Positions 10,721 through 21,141 of a stretch of 64,000 nt of DNA are shown piece after piece. The stretch comes from Neostapfia colusana. Its lineage: Eukaryota; Streptophyta; Magnoliopsida; Poales; Poaceae. The stretch covers positions 7,294,959-7,358,958 of the forward strand of contig JASWHV010000017.1 of NCBI GenBank assembly GCA_030760725.1. Direction: 5' to 3'. Below the pieces are notes generated by a model. It saw only the letters and a list, made by a program, of their open reading frames with translations, searched no databases and had not been told where the DNA came from. Position 1 is the stretch's first letter. Each line of letters starts with the position of its first letter. Both the position numbers and the translations under genes were made by a program.

Positions 10721-11318
10721 CGCCGCCGCCGCATCCCTTGTGTGCAAGCGCCGCCGCCGTATTCACCTGCCTTACGGCGGGATCTAAGGCGATGGGATGC
10801 CTTACGATCCCCAGGCGTCTTACCGCTTAAGCGCTTCCTTAACAACTATGGTTTGTTCCTTCTCTCTATTGTTCTTTCCTCCCTCTCTTTGAAATCACTC
10901 AAAAATGAAAGATTGACGTAAACCTTTACAATACGCGTCACCCGTTTTGAACCAGCCCGTCTCACACGTGTTACGCATGTGAGGCGTGTAGGTTCGGAAT
11001 TGTCCCTTTTTGGACAGCCTAGGAGTGACCGAGAGGGCGTGCTTATAATGAGACGCGGGGTTTAGATTTGGACGTAGTTTCGACAGCGTCACCCTAATGT
11101 TCTCCGCTGCTCTATTTTTGGACGTGCAGTTGGAGAACAGCGGGTTATGCTGCCGAAATTTCGTCTGAATCTAGACCTCGTGTCTTGTTATAAGCATGTT
11201 CGTCTCGGTCACTCTCGGGTGGGTTTAGGACCTATCCTTTCCAATAGATATAGGTTCGTAATATAAATAAATAATAAACTAACTATAAATTCTTTGACTT
11301 AAAACTGCAGAGTTAAAC

Positions 11319-13820
11319 ATGAGTGAAGACCGTAGTTGGATGTATACCGGTTGGAACAAGGCAACTGGTCACTCAGATGAGTGGTATGCCGGGACATACG
11401 ACTTTATTGATCGAGTGTTCTCGTTGTCTACGACCGATAAAGTTCGTTGTCCATGTGCGAAATGCCGGAATACTAAGTTTTTGGACAAAACGACATTGTC
11501 ATTACACTTGTGCAAAAACGGTTACATGCCATATTATGAGGTCTGGAGTTTCCACGGTGAGTCTGCTCCTCGAGCCGTTCATGTAGATGATGATGATTGT
11601 CCGGATGTTGACAGGATCGATGAGATGTTACAAGATATACAAACGGAGGATCCGCCCACAAATGAGGCAGACGCATTCTTTAATCTCTTGAAAGCTTCTG
11701 AAGGGGTGTTGCATGATCATACTGAAATGACTCTTCTTACTTTCATGACCAGATTTATGGCAATCAAATCTAAGTATTTCTTCTCTAATAATTGCTACAA
11801 TGATATGATGAAACTTATCAGCGATACTCTTCCACAACCTCATAAACTGCCCAAAGATATGTATCACTCAAAGAAATTACTATCTGGACTGGGTATGAAA
11901 TATGAAAAAATTGATGTGTGTCCAGATAACTGCATGCTATTTTGGAAAGAGCATGACAAAAAGAAGAATTATTTAAAGTGTGGAAAATCGAGGTTTGTCG
12001 AAGTTGTAAATGACGATGGTGATAAAGTAATGACAGAAGTTGCACATAAGCAATTGCGTTACTTGCCTGTGACACCTCGGTTGAAGCGGCTGTTTCTTTC
12101 TAAAAGATCTGCCAGACACATGAGATGGCACAAAGAAGGTGTGCGTGAGAACAAAGATGTGTTGACTCATCCGTCGGACGGTGATGCATGGAAGTCTTTG
12201 GACTCTTTTGATCCTGCTTTTGCTAGTGATGCGAGAAATGTTCGCATCGGGTTAGCGACGGATGGTTTTTCACCTTTCAGTACAAATGCCACACCATACT
12301 CATGTTGGCCAGTCTTTGTTATTCCGTACAACCTACCACCTTCTCTTTGTATGAAGTACGAGTTTATGTTTCTTAGCCTCATTATACCAGGAACAGATCA
12401 TCCGGGATCACGTATCAATGTGATGTTGAAACCATTGATTGAAGAATTGAAAACGTTGTGGATTGGAGTTGAAGCGTATGACTGTTACAAGAAGCAGAAA
12501 TTCAACCTTCGAGCTGCTTATTTGTGGTCTGTCCATGATTTTCCTGCGTACGACATGTTTTCTGGATGGAGCACACATGGTCGTTTGTCGTGTCCCATAT
12601 GTGCGTCTGACACAGAGTGTTTTCGACTTACATACGGTGGTAAGATAAGCTACTTTGATTGTCATAGGCGTTGGCTTCCTCGAAACCACCCATTCAGGCA
12701 ACAGAGGAATGTCTTCAGAAAAGATACTGTTATCACTAAGGAACCACCTAAACGCCTGAGCGGGTGGGAAGTATCCGATGTGTTGGACTCACTAGTCCTC
12801 GATAAAGCTCGCCCTGGATTCTTTGTAGGTTACGGAAATGTTCACAACTGGACTCATGTATGTGGAGTTTGGGAGCTACCATATGTGAAGTCATTGATAC
12901 CGATGCATAATATTGATGTAATGCATCAGGAGCGTAACATGGCCGAATGTATCATAAGCACGTGCATGGATATCACGGGCAAAACGAAAGACAACTTAAA
13001 GGCTCGAAAGGATTTGGCCGAGATTTGTAATCGACCTACTCTTGAGCTCTCTGAAAGCGGTGGTAAGCCACGTGCTTCTTTCGTGCTTCGACCAAATGAA
13101 AAGAAACAAGTTATGGAATGGTTGAAAACTTTGAAATTCCCAGATGGTTATGCTGCTAGTCTGAGACGAGCCGTGAATGTTAAAACGGGAAAGCTCACTG
13201 GGTTGAAGAGTCATGACTATCATATAATAATGGAAAGACTCTTACCTGTTATGTTTCGGGGATACCTGGATGATGCGGTGTGGAAGGTGTTAGCTGAGCT
13301 ATCATTATTCTATAGGCAGTTATGTGCTAAAGAAATAACGAAAGACATGATGGAGAAGTTAGAGAAGGAGATACTTGTACTTTTATGTAAGATGGAAAAA
13401 ATATTTCCTCCTGGTTTCTTCAATCCAATGCAGCATCTTCTTATACATCTTCCATTCGAAGCAAAAGTTGGTGGTCCTGTGCAATATAGATGGATGTACC
13501 ATATTGAAAGAGCTTTGAGATATTTGAAAACTATGGTTGGTAACAGAGCAAGGGTTGAAGGGTGCATTGCCGAAGCATTTACTCTAAAGGAAGTAGGTTA
13601 CTTTTCTAGTTTCTACTTTGCAGAGGAAAACAATGTCAATACTTCGGCAATGCGATACAATGTAGATGACGAACCACCAGTTAGTGATCTCTCTATTTTT
13701 GAATCGAGGGGAACTACTGTTGGCAGCAGCACATCATACGATTTTACTGAAGGAGAAAGGACTGCTGCTTTACTCTACATGTATGCTAATATCGATGGCA
13801 TGGAGAAATATTTCGAGTAA
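11319..13820 (+). CDS. CACTA transposase, TNP2 type (exon 1)
   Basis: An uninterrupted frame of 833 codons. An N-terminal transposase-associated zinc-type domain is visible at about residues 1-75 (SWMYTGW, VRCPCAKCRN, LHLCKNGYMPYY). The TNP2/Transposase_21 core follows, with GLATDGFSPF near residue 310, WPVFVIPYNLPPS and later HNIDVMHQERN. A DUF4218 region lies at about residues 640-770 (MFRGYLDDAVW, PFEAKVGGPVQYRWMYHIER). It is the catalytic protein that cuts and joins CACTA ends. A donor (GAGTAAGTG) overlaps the stop, so the real product should continue into the exon at about 13904-14714. The ATG at 11319 follows a likely 5' UTR acceptor. The protein is probably active as far as this exon shows. 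Confidence 0.93.
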   Translation: MSEDRSWMYTGWNKATGHSDEWYAGTYDFIDRVFSLSTTDKVRCPCAKCRNTKFLDKTTLSLHLCKNGYMPYYEVWSFHGESAPRAVHVDDDDCPDVDRIDEMLQDIQTEDPPTNEADAFFNLLKASEGVLHDHTEMTLLTFMTRFMAIKSKYFFSNNCYNDMMKLISDTLPQPHKLPKDMYHSKKLLSGLGMKYEKIDVCPDNCMLFWKEHDKKKNYLKCGKSRFVEVVNDDGDKVMTEVAHKQLRYLPVTPRLKRLFLSKRSARHMRWHKEGVRENKDVLTHPSDGDAWKSLDSFDPAFASDARNVRIGLATDGFSPFSTNATPYSCWPVFVIPYNLPPSLCMKYEFMFLSLIIPGTDHPGSRINVMLKPLIEELKTLWIGVEAYDCYKKQKFNLRAAYLWSVHDFPAYDMFSGWSTHGRLSCPICASDTECFRLTYGGKISYFDCHRRWLPRNHPFRQQRNVFRKDTVITKEPPKRLSGWEVSDVLDSLVLDKARPGFFVGYGNVHNWTHVCGVWELPYVKSLIPMHNIDVMHQERNMAECIISTCMDITGKTKDNLKARKDLAEICNRPTLELSESGGKPRASFVLRPNEKKQVMEWLKTLKFPDGYAASLRRAVNVKTGKLTGLKSHDYHIIMERLLPVMFRGYLDDAVWKVLAELSLFYRQLCAKEITKDMMEKLEKEILVLLCKMEKIFPPGFFNPMQHLLIHLPFEAKVGGPVQYRWMYHIERALRYLKTMVGNRARVEGCIAEAFTLKEVGYFSSFYFAEENNVNTSAMRYNVDDEPPVSDLSIFESRGTTVGSSTSYDFTEGERTAALLYMYANIDGMEKYFE

Positions 13821-13888
13821 GTGTTTCTCTTACATTTATGATGATTATTATATTTACCAATACATGTATGCTAATGTCGATGGCATGT
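13777..13888. repeat. Direct duplication spanning the TNP2 exon 1 end and intron
   Basis: TACATGTATGCTAATATCGA near 13777 recurs with one change (AATGTCGA) near 13862, each time followed by TGGCATG. The second copy lies inside the putative intron. It looks like a local segmental duplication that has altered the exon-intron junction. Confidence 0.7.
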
Positions 13889-13903
13889 GTTTTGTATGTA
13901 CAG

Positions 13904-14714
13904 TTAGTTCCACAACCAAAACTGGAAACATAAGCATCAACCAACGAGAAAGCAAGTAGAAACGATGCGACGGTCTGGAATTAATGGAGGGCCAAATTTC
14001 TTATCCTGGTTTCGAGCTTATGTATTAGCGAACACAAACATCCATCAAGATTTACGACAACTATCTTATGGATTAGTGAAAGTTAGAAGCTATGGTCGAT
14101 ATGACGTGAATGGCTTCCGATTCCATACAACTCAATTCGAAACTCTTCGTCCTCTCGCAGCAACATCAAATTGCGGAGTTGTGACGAGAGCAATCGACTC
14201 ACAAGGGAAAGAAACCAATTACTATGGAATCATTAACAAAATTCTGGAATTTACTTTCGCTGGCAATAAAGAACTTCGAGTGGTATTCTTTGATTGTGAT
14301 TGGTTTGATAACAATCATGGAACTCGAGAAAATCAATTTGGCATGGTGGAAGTGAATCACAACGAACGCTTACGAGGTTTAGATACATACGTTCTTGTAC
14401 ATCAAGTGGAACAAGTGTATTATCTACCTTATCCATGTAAGAAGCTTAGCACTTGGTGGGTGGTATATAAAGTGAATCCTCGTGAGCGCTTGTATACTTC
14501 TGGAGATGATGGTTATCATGATAGTGGAGACATTGAAGAGGTTTACCAAGACGAAGAGTTGCCAGACTCTTTTATCGTCGAGTCTGGTGCAGGACTCGAT
14601 AACTTAGTAGGAGACGTTGCAGATGTAGAGACATCTACAATGCGAAAGCGGAAACGTAAACAGCTCAAGACGACAGATCGCGATGTTGATGATCATGATG
14701 TTGATGAATTTTGA
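13904..14714 (+). CDS. CACTA transposase, C-terminal exon with DUF4216 domain
   Basis: The continuous frame runs through FHNQNWKHKHQPTRKQVE, then SWFRAYVLANTN, YDVNGFRFHT and a DUF4216 region (VVFFDCDWFD, GMVEVNHNERL, YYLPYP, WWVVYKVNPRERLY). It ends in an acidic/basic tail with RKRKRKQ. In related elements this is the C-terminal part of the TNP2 protein. The only acceptors I see before it (TACAG at about 13903, GTTAG just after) do not restore the phase left by the GTAAG donor at 13819. The exon may therefore be out of frame with TNP2, or be translated from its own ATG at 13965. The boundary is uncertain; the coding nature is clear. Confidence 0.8.
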
Positions 14715-14816
14715 AACTGATTACGAGTAATGTTCTTTTAAATGAAAGTGACATTAATTATTGCTTACATTACTTTTGAAACTGATTAGGAGTAATTACT
14801 TTTTAAACTGATTAGG

Positions 14817-17248
14817 ATGTCGTCAAGCAAGGGTTCAAAGGGTTCAAAGGGGAAGAAAACGCCGAGTGTGAGGGGTTTCCTCCCCTCGCAGGAGAGGGAC
14901 AACTACTTCTACGGTTCCACTTACAGCGGGAGCAGACGCACTCAGCTGTTAAGTGCGTGTCCAGAGTTGCGGGACAAGGTTGTCAGTTTGCAGCGTACAT
15001 AGGTAAATTTTTCTACAATGTACAAAATTATTAAAATCACTTTTTCAATTTAGCTTACTTACTTTACCATTGTAGTCTGATTCGGACTATGAGTCCGAGG
15101 CCAGAGCGGCACCTCAGGAGACGGGTACGCAGCGCAGCGTGCCCTCGGGCAGCGAGCCCTCTGGTAGCCAGCCCTCCGGCAGCCACCCCCAGGGTAGTCT
15201 GCCCAGCGAGCCCGAGGGCACCCAGCCTGAGGACACGTCCGGTGACCAGCCTTCTGGGTCACCAGACGTGGTGTCGCAGCGGAGGAGACGCACGAGGAGG
15301 AGTAACTTTGTTGGTCCTCCACCTATTCCTAGAGAGCCGGTAATTATTCGTCCGGTTGAAGACAGGAAACACATTACTAAAGTATTCATTTCTATTTGTT
15401 CTCAAAGACTACGATTTTACTTAATGACTTAACAAACAACTTTTTAGTTCTTGGGAGGACCTCTCGTACGACGGGCAGAAACACCACAGGACGGTGAACG
15501 GTTGCATCGGGAACTTAGTTCGTCTGCAATACCCCGGTGCGATTGATGGACGTGCAGCTACGTCGTGGGACGACTACGCGCGCGTTCCTCACCCGGAGAA
15601 CGACAACCTACAGGGAGTCGTGTGGGCAGATTTTTGGGTAAGTTACTTTCATAAATATTTGAAGTTTCAATTCTTTATGTTCGTTCAAATATTAACTTGT
15701 GTATATGTCGAACTGTGTTGGCTTCCTACAGCTCAGGTACCGCCTTGAGGACCCGGCTGAGCAGATGGATCACGCCCGCTCCGTGTTCGAAGTAAACGCT
15801 CGGAAGCTTGTTATGCAAATGCTTTCGAACGCTCGGAGTCAAGTAGTTAACGACTACTTAAAGCTCCACGACCACGAGGTTGGGTCGTTCAGAGACGCCT
15901 CCGACACGTACTTGACGGAGGAGCAATACGCAGAGGTAGGTTGCGTAATCTTTAAATTGTTCATATTAATATTGCTAAGTAACACCTAATGAACTACGCA
16001 TGTGTGCAGGTTAGTGTCCCTTGGTTACAGGGACGAACTAAAGATTATCGAGCCCTTTGCAGGTATTGGGCTAGCGATGAGTTCATCGCTAAGTCCAAGA
16101 AGGCTCGAGATGCCAGAGGGAGCTCAGGGAAGCACGGTATGGGCGTCCAAGGTTTTGTGCGAATGGCTAAACGGATGGTAAGTTTCTTGGTAGTTTTTAT
16201 TATATTCATAATGTAGTATTGTTCGTACTAACATATGTTCACAGGAAAAGGAGCTCGGCGTGCGACCGAGTGCTACTGCGGTCTATAGGAGAGGTCACGC
16301 TGACCCTTCTCAGCCGGAGCAGTGTAGTCAGTACGCAGCGGAGCGCCTGGTAAGTTTCATGACCTATGAAATTATTTGACACTATATATGTTGTTGAACT
16401 TACACAATTTCATTGTTTTTTCAGACTAGGTATGGGCAAGAGGCTGTGAGGATACACGACGAAGGGTTCGACTGGGAAAACTCCCCGAACATCGACCCTC
16501 AAGCCGCGTATGCAAGCGGAGGTGGAAAAGCACACGGAAGGTGAATTCATTTACTTTCATTGTTTTCAATTCAAGATTATTTAATTTTACCTTAAATTGA
16601 TTCGTTTTTTTAGGCTTGCCATATTCTCTGGAGTCATCAACTCTAGGGAGGCACGACCTGCGAGAGGCAGCTCCTCGCAGTCTTCGGCTGCAGGCTCCTA
16701 CAGCCGCCGTGTCACCGAGAGAGATCTCGAAGTTATGGCGCTTCGGGAGAGCTTGACTCGGCAGGAGGAGGCCTTGGCGAGAGAGCGAGAGAACAACAGG
16801 GCTGCCATGGCGTACCATGCGTCCTATATGGCACAGATGCAAGCAGCAATGGAAGTAAGAAACATACAATTATAGTTTAATTACATTGCATTTCAATTAG
16901 TTTTGTAAATTGTAATGTTTGAAATGGCAGACGCTAGCTCAACAGCAAGGGCAGCAAATCCAGATATCGTTGTGACAGCCACCTCCGTTCGTGCTGGAGC
17001 CGTCGCCACCACAGGAGCAGTTTCCTGGAGTACAGGTATAAAAAGAAAGTTACATTAAGTGGAAGCCCCAACCGCTAAGAATCCTAATGAAACTAGAAAA
17101 ACAATTGTAAACTTGTACATGTCACTTTGTTTCGCAGGGATCAGGGACGGAGGCTCAGACTCCATCGCCACAGCTAACGGCGCCAGGTTCGCCGCGGCAG
17201 GATTACTTCTTCGCTCCCGGATGTAGTGGAGGGGCTAGTAATCAATAG
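14817..17248 (+). pseudogene. CACTA second gene (TNP1/TNPA-like DNA-binding protein), ten exons with in-frame stops
   Basis: Exons are approximately 14817-15002, 15076-15381, 15453-15637, 15732-15935, 16010-16177, 16245-16349, 16425-16540, 16614-16854, 16931-17035 and 17138-17248. Most have clear GTAAG/CAG borders in matching phase. The exon 2/3 junction is uncertain. The protein begins MSSSKGSKGSKGKK, has a Ser/Pro/Gly-rich stretch, then SYDGQKHHRTVNGCIGNLVR and LRYRLEDPAEQ, as in plant En/Spm second proteins. Near the end is a coiled-coil-like segment (RESLTRQEEALARERENN). TGA at 16973-16975 interrupts exon 9, although codons continue sensibly to TAG at 17248. The best exon 1 donor leaves an in-frame TAG at 15000-15002. 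Both fit C-to-T decay. The family's protein binds subterminal repeats. Translation may still yield a slightly shortened product if exon 1 uses another donor. Confidence 0.8.
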
Positions 17249-17399
17249 ATTTGTGATTTTGTTTTCATTTGTGTCAGACTTTATGATTGTCGATGTGTAT
17301 TATTGCACTTTGTTGTGAATTTATATATCAAACTGTTTTTTGTTGTCTTTGTATGTGTAGCTGGCCATCGAGCCAGGTTAGCCGTTTTCTATTTTTTAA

Positions 17400-17830
17400 A
17401 AAAAATGGAAAAGCTTATATACGACTGCCTGTATACTTTATATACAACGGCTGCTATACAGGGCCGTCGTATATAAGCCTATATTATATACGATGGCGGG
17501 GCCAGGCTGTCGTATATAAGACCTTATATACGATAGCCAGGGCCCAACGGCTGTCGTATATAAGACCTTATATACGACAGCCAGGGCCCAACCGTCGTAT
17601 ATAAAGGCCCTGGTCCACTAGGCCAAGTCCACGAAACCGGCCGTTGTATATAAGCGGCCGTCGTATATATACTGTTATATACGACGGACCGTCGTATATA
17701 ACTATATATACGACAAATTATATACGACGGCCGCGAACCGTCGTATATAAACAACTGCCGTCGTATATAACCTATATACGACAACTTCGGCTTTATATAC
17801 GACGGTTTTAACCGTCGTATGTTGACAGGA
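17400..17830. repeat. CACTA right subterminal repeat array
   Basis: About twenty copies of the TATACGAC(A/G)G motif and its complement occur here, several as adjacent inverted pairs. They match the left array. The arrangement would let each end fold into hairpins and bind the element's own subterminal-binding protein. Confidence 0.88.
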
Positions 17831-17841
17831 ATCCTGTAGTG
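17814..17841 (-). repeat. CACTA right terminal inverted repeat
   Basis: The reverse complement begins CACTACAGGA and reaches AACATACGAC, like the left end. It is followed by ATG at 17842-17844. Confidence 0.9.
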
Positions 17842-17844
17842 ATG

Positions 17845-18300
17845 TAGGGATACGAAAACATCTCAGTACCGTTAACGTGATAAAGAGAGCGAGAACGTTA
17901 CAAACGAAATGCACATCGATAGTTTTTTCCATAATATCTGGACAAACTGCATGTCGCATTGCATTGCTACAGACTGAAAAACGTTTACTAAACAGTAAGT
18001 TATATTAGACCAAGGATCAAATTTAGTTGAAATTTATTTTATTTATAGGAACTCTTTTCAGATGCAAATAAAACTGGATGAATATCGGTGCTCCCACCTG
18101 AAAAGGGAGTCCTGCAAAAATAGGTGAGATCGTAAATAGAAATTGGGAATCCCGTCTCAGTTTCCATCCCTTTCCGGGGTTCCAGCTAGAAATATGAAAA
18201 TCACAAATACTTGGACGTCCTCCTCTTGTCCTCTTCATTTCGCGTCAGAACCGTCTAGGACAAATATAGAAAGTGGAACGGTATCGTCCGTTTTCGCCAC
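17845..18300. other. Spacer between the CACTA element and the 7TM gene
   Basis: No gene recognised. The right part should be the promoter of the downstream gene, which now lies about 0.5 kb from the CACTA end. Confidence 0.4.
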
Positions 18301-18334
18301 TTGTCTAGTCCTCTTCTTTCAACCGTTCACCACC

Positions 18335-18365
<31 letters not shown>

Positions 18366-18475
18366 GTGTGTGTGTCTGCCTCGTGGCCTTCCATTCGTGA
18401 CGGCGACGCGTCGGCGAGCGGCGACGACCTTCAATACGCCATCGCCTGGCTTGCCGGCGACGAGAACCCGCTAGG
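18300..18475 (+). other. Probable 5' UTR exon of the 7TM gene with CT/GT microsatellite
   Basis: A CTCTCT tract running into TGTGTG (about 18333-18376) is followed by GC-rich sequence ending CTAG/GTATGT, a good donor. No ATG lies in it. The phase that would join the next exon ends in a TAG, so it is treated as non-coding leader. Confidence 0.5.
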
Positions 18476-19192
18476 TATGTCCGCCCCTTCTTTTTCCCTT
18501 CCTGATGTGCGAAAAGGAACACCCTCCTAACTCTAATATAAGCTATTTGTTCTCAACCTGGCCCAATTTATTACATGTATTTTACCTAGTAAATTTGATT
18601 TTTGATAAAAAATCTGCAAGGTATACATATTTAATTTTGGGTTTGCCCCTGCATTATCTTTTGCTCAGTCATGTTAATGTTGCATACATGCATATGCGAT
18701 TTGGTAATGGACGATGATCACCTAATCATAACGGCAGAGTAGGTGAATATGGATAGATTCTGTTTCTAGATGTCAACGGAAAAGTTTTGACATGTTCCCT
18801 TGGTTTGTAAAAGTAAAGAGAAAAGTTTGTTCTCTTGGAAATCAATTCAAATGGAAATCAGGCAAGTAATACTGGCCACGTCCAATGTTTGGTGAATAGG
18901 ATTATATAAAACATGACCATGAATTATATTGGAAGCTTCATTTTTCACTATTATAAGCAATTGAGATCTACTGTTGACAAGTTTGGTTTGTCATCTTTTG
19001 TAAATAAATAACTGCATTGTTGGAACCTAGCTTCTCATATATTCTATCTGTTGGTAAATCCCCCTTCTCTCCTTATGTTTCAGGTTCCTCTATCTTTTTG
19101 AATAATTTGGTTTGTAGGATGTGAGAACGGCTTTCTTTGCTGATAATGATAGTGAGAATGTGTGGAAGTCTCAACTTGTGGTGCTTTCTGTA

Positions 19193-20119
19193 ATGCACTT
19201 GACCACATTTTTTACCAACATCATTGGTTTGGTGACCATTGTTCTCATATCCATAGTGTCCATCTTGGGTCTGTTTTGTCTCTCGCGCACATTATACTTC
19301 CAACTGTGGATCAAGAAAAGAGGCTATCAACGGCTTAGCTACTTTAACGGGCCGTGGCTGACTCGCATAACATTGATACTAGTTGCATTTTGGTGGGGTA
19401 TTGGAGAGGTAATTCGGCTTACTTTTGTAAATGGGGAGGGAAGGCTCATTTCTGATCGAGCATGGCAAGCGCATGTGTGCAAATTCTACATCATCTCAAA
19501 TTTGGGGTTTGCAGAACCGGGATTGTTCCTCTTGCTCGCTTTCCTTCTTAGAGCAGCTTTGCAGAAGCAAGAGCTCGGTACCTTGAACCGGAAATGGAAC
19601 CGAGAAACAATACGTGCAGTGTTCATTCTCTGTGCTCCTTCTCTCATTTGGGAGGCATGTGTTGTCTTTGTCATTTCTTCAGAGGATGGCCAGGCATCAA
19701 AATTTGCAAAGTACTGGTATTCTGCATCTGCAATCCACAATGGCGATGTGACATGCACATACCCATTGTTAAGCAGCATATTTCTTGGAGCATTTTATAT
19801 AATCTTGACCATCTATATGATGTTTGTCGGAGGTCAGATGTTGTCTCTGGTGATCAACAAGGGGCTCCGGAGGAGGATATATATGCTGATCTTTGCCACT
19901 ACAATATTACTTCCCCGAGCTATACTTCTTGGGTTCTCGGTTCTTCCTTGGCCTGGTGAAGTAGTGCATGAGTCCCTCGTGTTTATCTCATTTCTCGTAC
20001 TGATGGTTGTCGCCATGGTTGGTATTGTTATTCTGGTGTACTTCCCGGTTGCTGATACCTTCGCCGTAGGTGACCAAGATTATATAGAGATGCAAGTAGG
20101 TCGTGCTATTATATTATGA
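19193..20119 (+). CDS. Seven-transmembrane protein of unknown function
   Basis: The exon starts after a TTGTAG acceptor at about 19118 and runs open to TGA at 20119. The first in-frame ATG is at 19193, giving 308 residues. Another 25 codons upstream are open and protein-like (TAFFADNDSENVWKSQLVV) but lack an ATG, so the true start may lie in an exon I could not find. Seven hydrophobic segments are visible, roughly at residues 3-31, 53-76, 98-123, 141-161, 183-213, 220-243 and 255-289, with basic loops between. Polar patches such as NRKWNRETIR fit cytosolic loops. It resembles plant candidate GPCR-like membrane proteins in topology only; no ligand, partner or enzyme motif is visible. The last 15 codons may read into an intron (CAAGTAGGT is a possible donor). 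Confidence 0.7.
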   Translation: MHLTTFFTNIIGLVTIVLISIVSILGLFCLSRTLYFQLWIKKRGYQRLSYFNGPWLTRITLILVAFWWGIGEVIRLTFVNGEGRLISDRAWQAHVCKFYIISNLGFAEPGLFLLLAFLLRAALQKQELGTLNRKWNRETIRAVFILCAPSLIWEACVVFVISSEDGQASKFAKYWYSASAIHNGDVTCTYPLLSSIFLGAFYIILTIYMMFVGGQMLSLVINKGLRRRIYMLIFATTILLPRAILLGFSVLPWPGEVVHESLVFISFLVLMVVAMVGIVILVYFPVADTFAVGDQDYIEMQVGRAIIL

Positions 20120-20858
20120 TAGACCTATTCCTCGACTTGATGTACAGTCTTATGTTGTAGGACGAATTGAGGGAGACTCCCATGTTGCTTTAACTGACCT
20201 GCAATTGTGGCTGCAATTTATGTTTCTACTGGCATTTTGTATAGATGTTATAGGTTAAAGGTAGGATAAATTTCATATATTTACTTTCTCGCATCATATC
20301 ACTCATGTGGCATGAGAATTCGTGAAAAGTTGTTTCTTTAACAGTGAAAATATGAAGATTCCTTACTAGTTACCTTTTGTAGATTTGTTATGTGCTCAGC
20401 CTCTCCTTGAGGTTAGTGTCTCCATTTTAGTCCAGACATTTTTATTTTGCAGTTCAGTCAGCACTGAACGGAGAGAACTGATATTTCAGTAAGCTTCTCA
20501 TGCCAACCTATGATTTTGAACCTCCCTGTGCCACTTTTCTCTTCCAGGGACGAAACTAGTCATCAATTTCCTAAATGACGGCGATACTGGAACAATTTCT
20601 TGTACATCAATTTCACTGGCCATTGAACATACAGAATTAACACTATCAAGTTAGTCAAAGTTACCGATAAAGATGACTCTTTTGATCCATTCATGCCAGA
20701 ATTGAACAATTTTTAATTAAAATCTCTAAAGTTTGATTAGATGTTTCTACCAGAATGTCATAAAACATTTCTCATTTTCATTTGATTTCAATGAAAACAA
20801 TTCAATTTCATTCCTTCACCAGAATGTCATCAACTAAGATCTTCGTAAAAGAAAATGT
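20120..20858. other. 3' UTR and AT-rich spacer
   Basis: The first few hundred bases are likely 3' UTR or retained 3' exons of the 7TM gene. No further coding sequence or transposon end was recognised before the MITE at 20861. Confidence 0.4.
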
Positions 20859-20860
20859 TA

Positions 20861-20959
20861 CTTTTTCTGTTCTGAAATAAATGATGTTTAAAACAAGAAA
20901 TTTAGTTCAGTTTACACTAAATTTGCTGTACTAAACGCTATTTATTTTAGAACCGAGAT
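20861..20959. mobile_element. Stowaway-like MITE, 99 bp
   Basis: The two ends are imperfect inverted repeats: CTTTTTCTGTTCTGAAATAA on the left, and the reverse complement of ATTTATTTTAGAACCGAGAT on the right. TA dinucleotides flank it at 20859-20860 and 20960-20961. Short length, TA duplication and the TTCTGAAATAAATG-type end fit Tc1/Mariner-derived Stowaway elements of grasses. It has no coding capacity. It lies about 180 bp upstream of the DUF538 start codon. Confidence 0.7.
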
Positions 20960-21141
20960 TACAAATACCTACCTTGTATAATGTTTCTGTACTCTGGAGC
21001 AAGTTTAGTCAGTCTTGCATTGCTCACTCCTCACTCAACCTAATCGAATATCCACGATTCCTGAGCTTTGTTCCATCTAGCGCCCAACTACTAAAAAAGA
21101 GCTCCGTTGGCCCTTTCCCATCCATCCAAGAACAGCCTGCA

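Larger units (their letters stand above)
9460..17841 (+). mobile_element. Complete CACTA (En/Spm-type) DNA transposon, 8,382 bp
   Basis: The ends are CACTACAGGA inverted repeats. The 28-base terminal repeats match perfectly over the outer 10 and inner 10 bases, with five mismatches between. The flanks carry a 3-bp duplication (ATG). Arrays of a TATACGACRGCC-type subterminal motif lie inside both ends in both orientations. The interior holds a TNP2-type transposase gene, a DUF4216 exon and a second multi-exon gene of the TNP1/TNPA kind, all on the plus strand. The architecture is therefore that of an autonomous element. Damage is modest: an awkward TNP2 exon junction and one or two in-frame stops in the second gene. 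The 833-codon TNP2 frame has no stop, which argues for a recent insertion. Confidence 0.95.
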
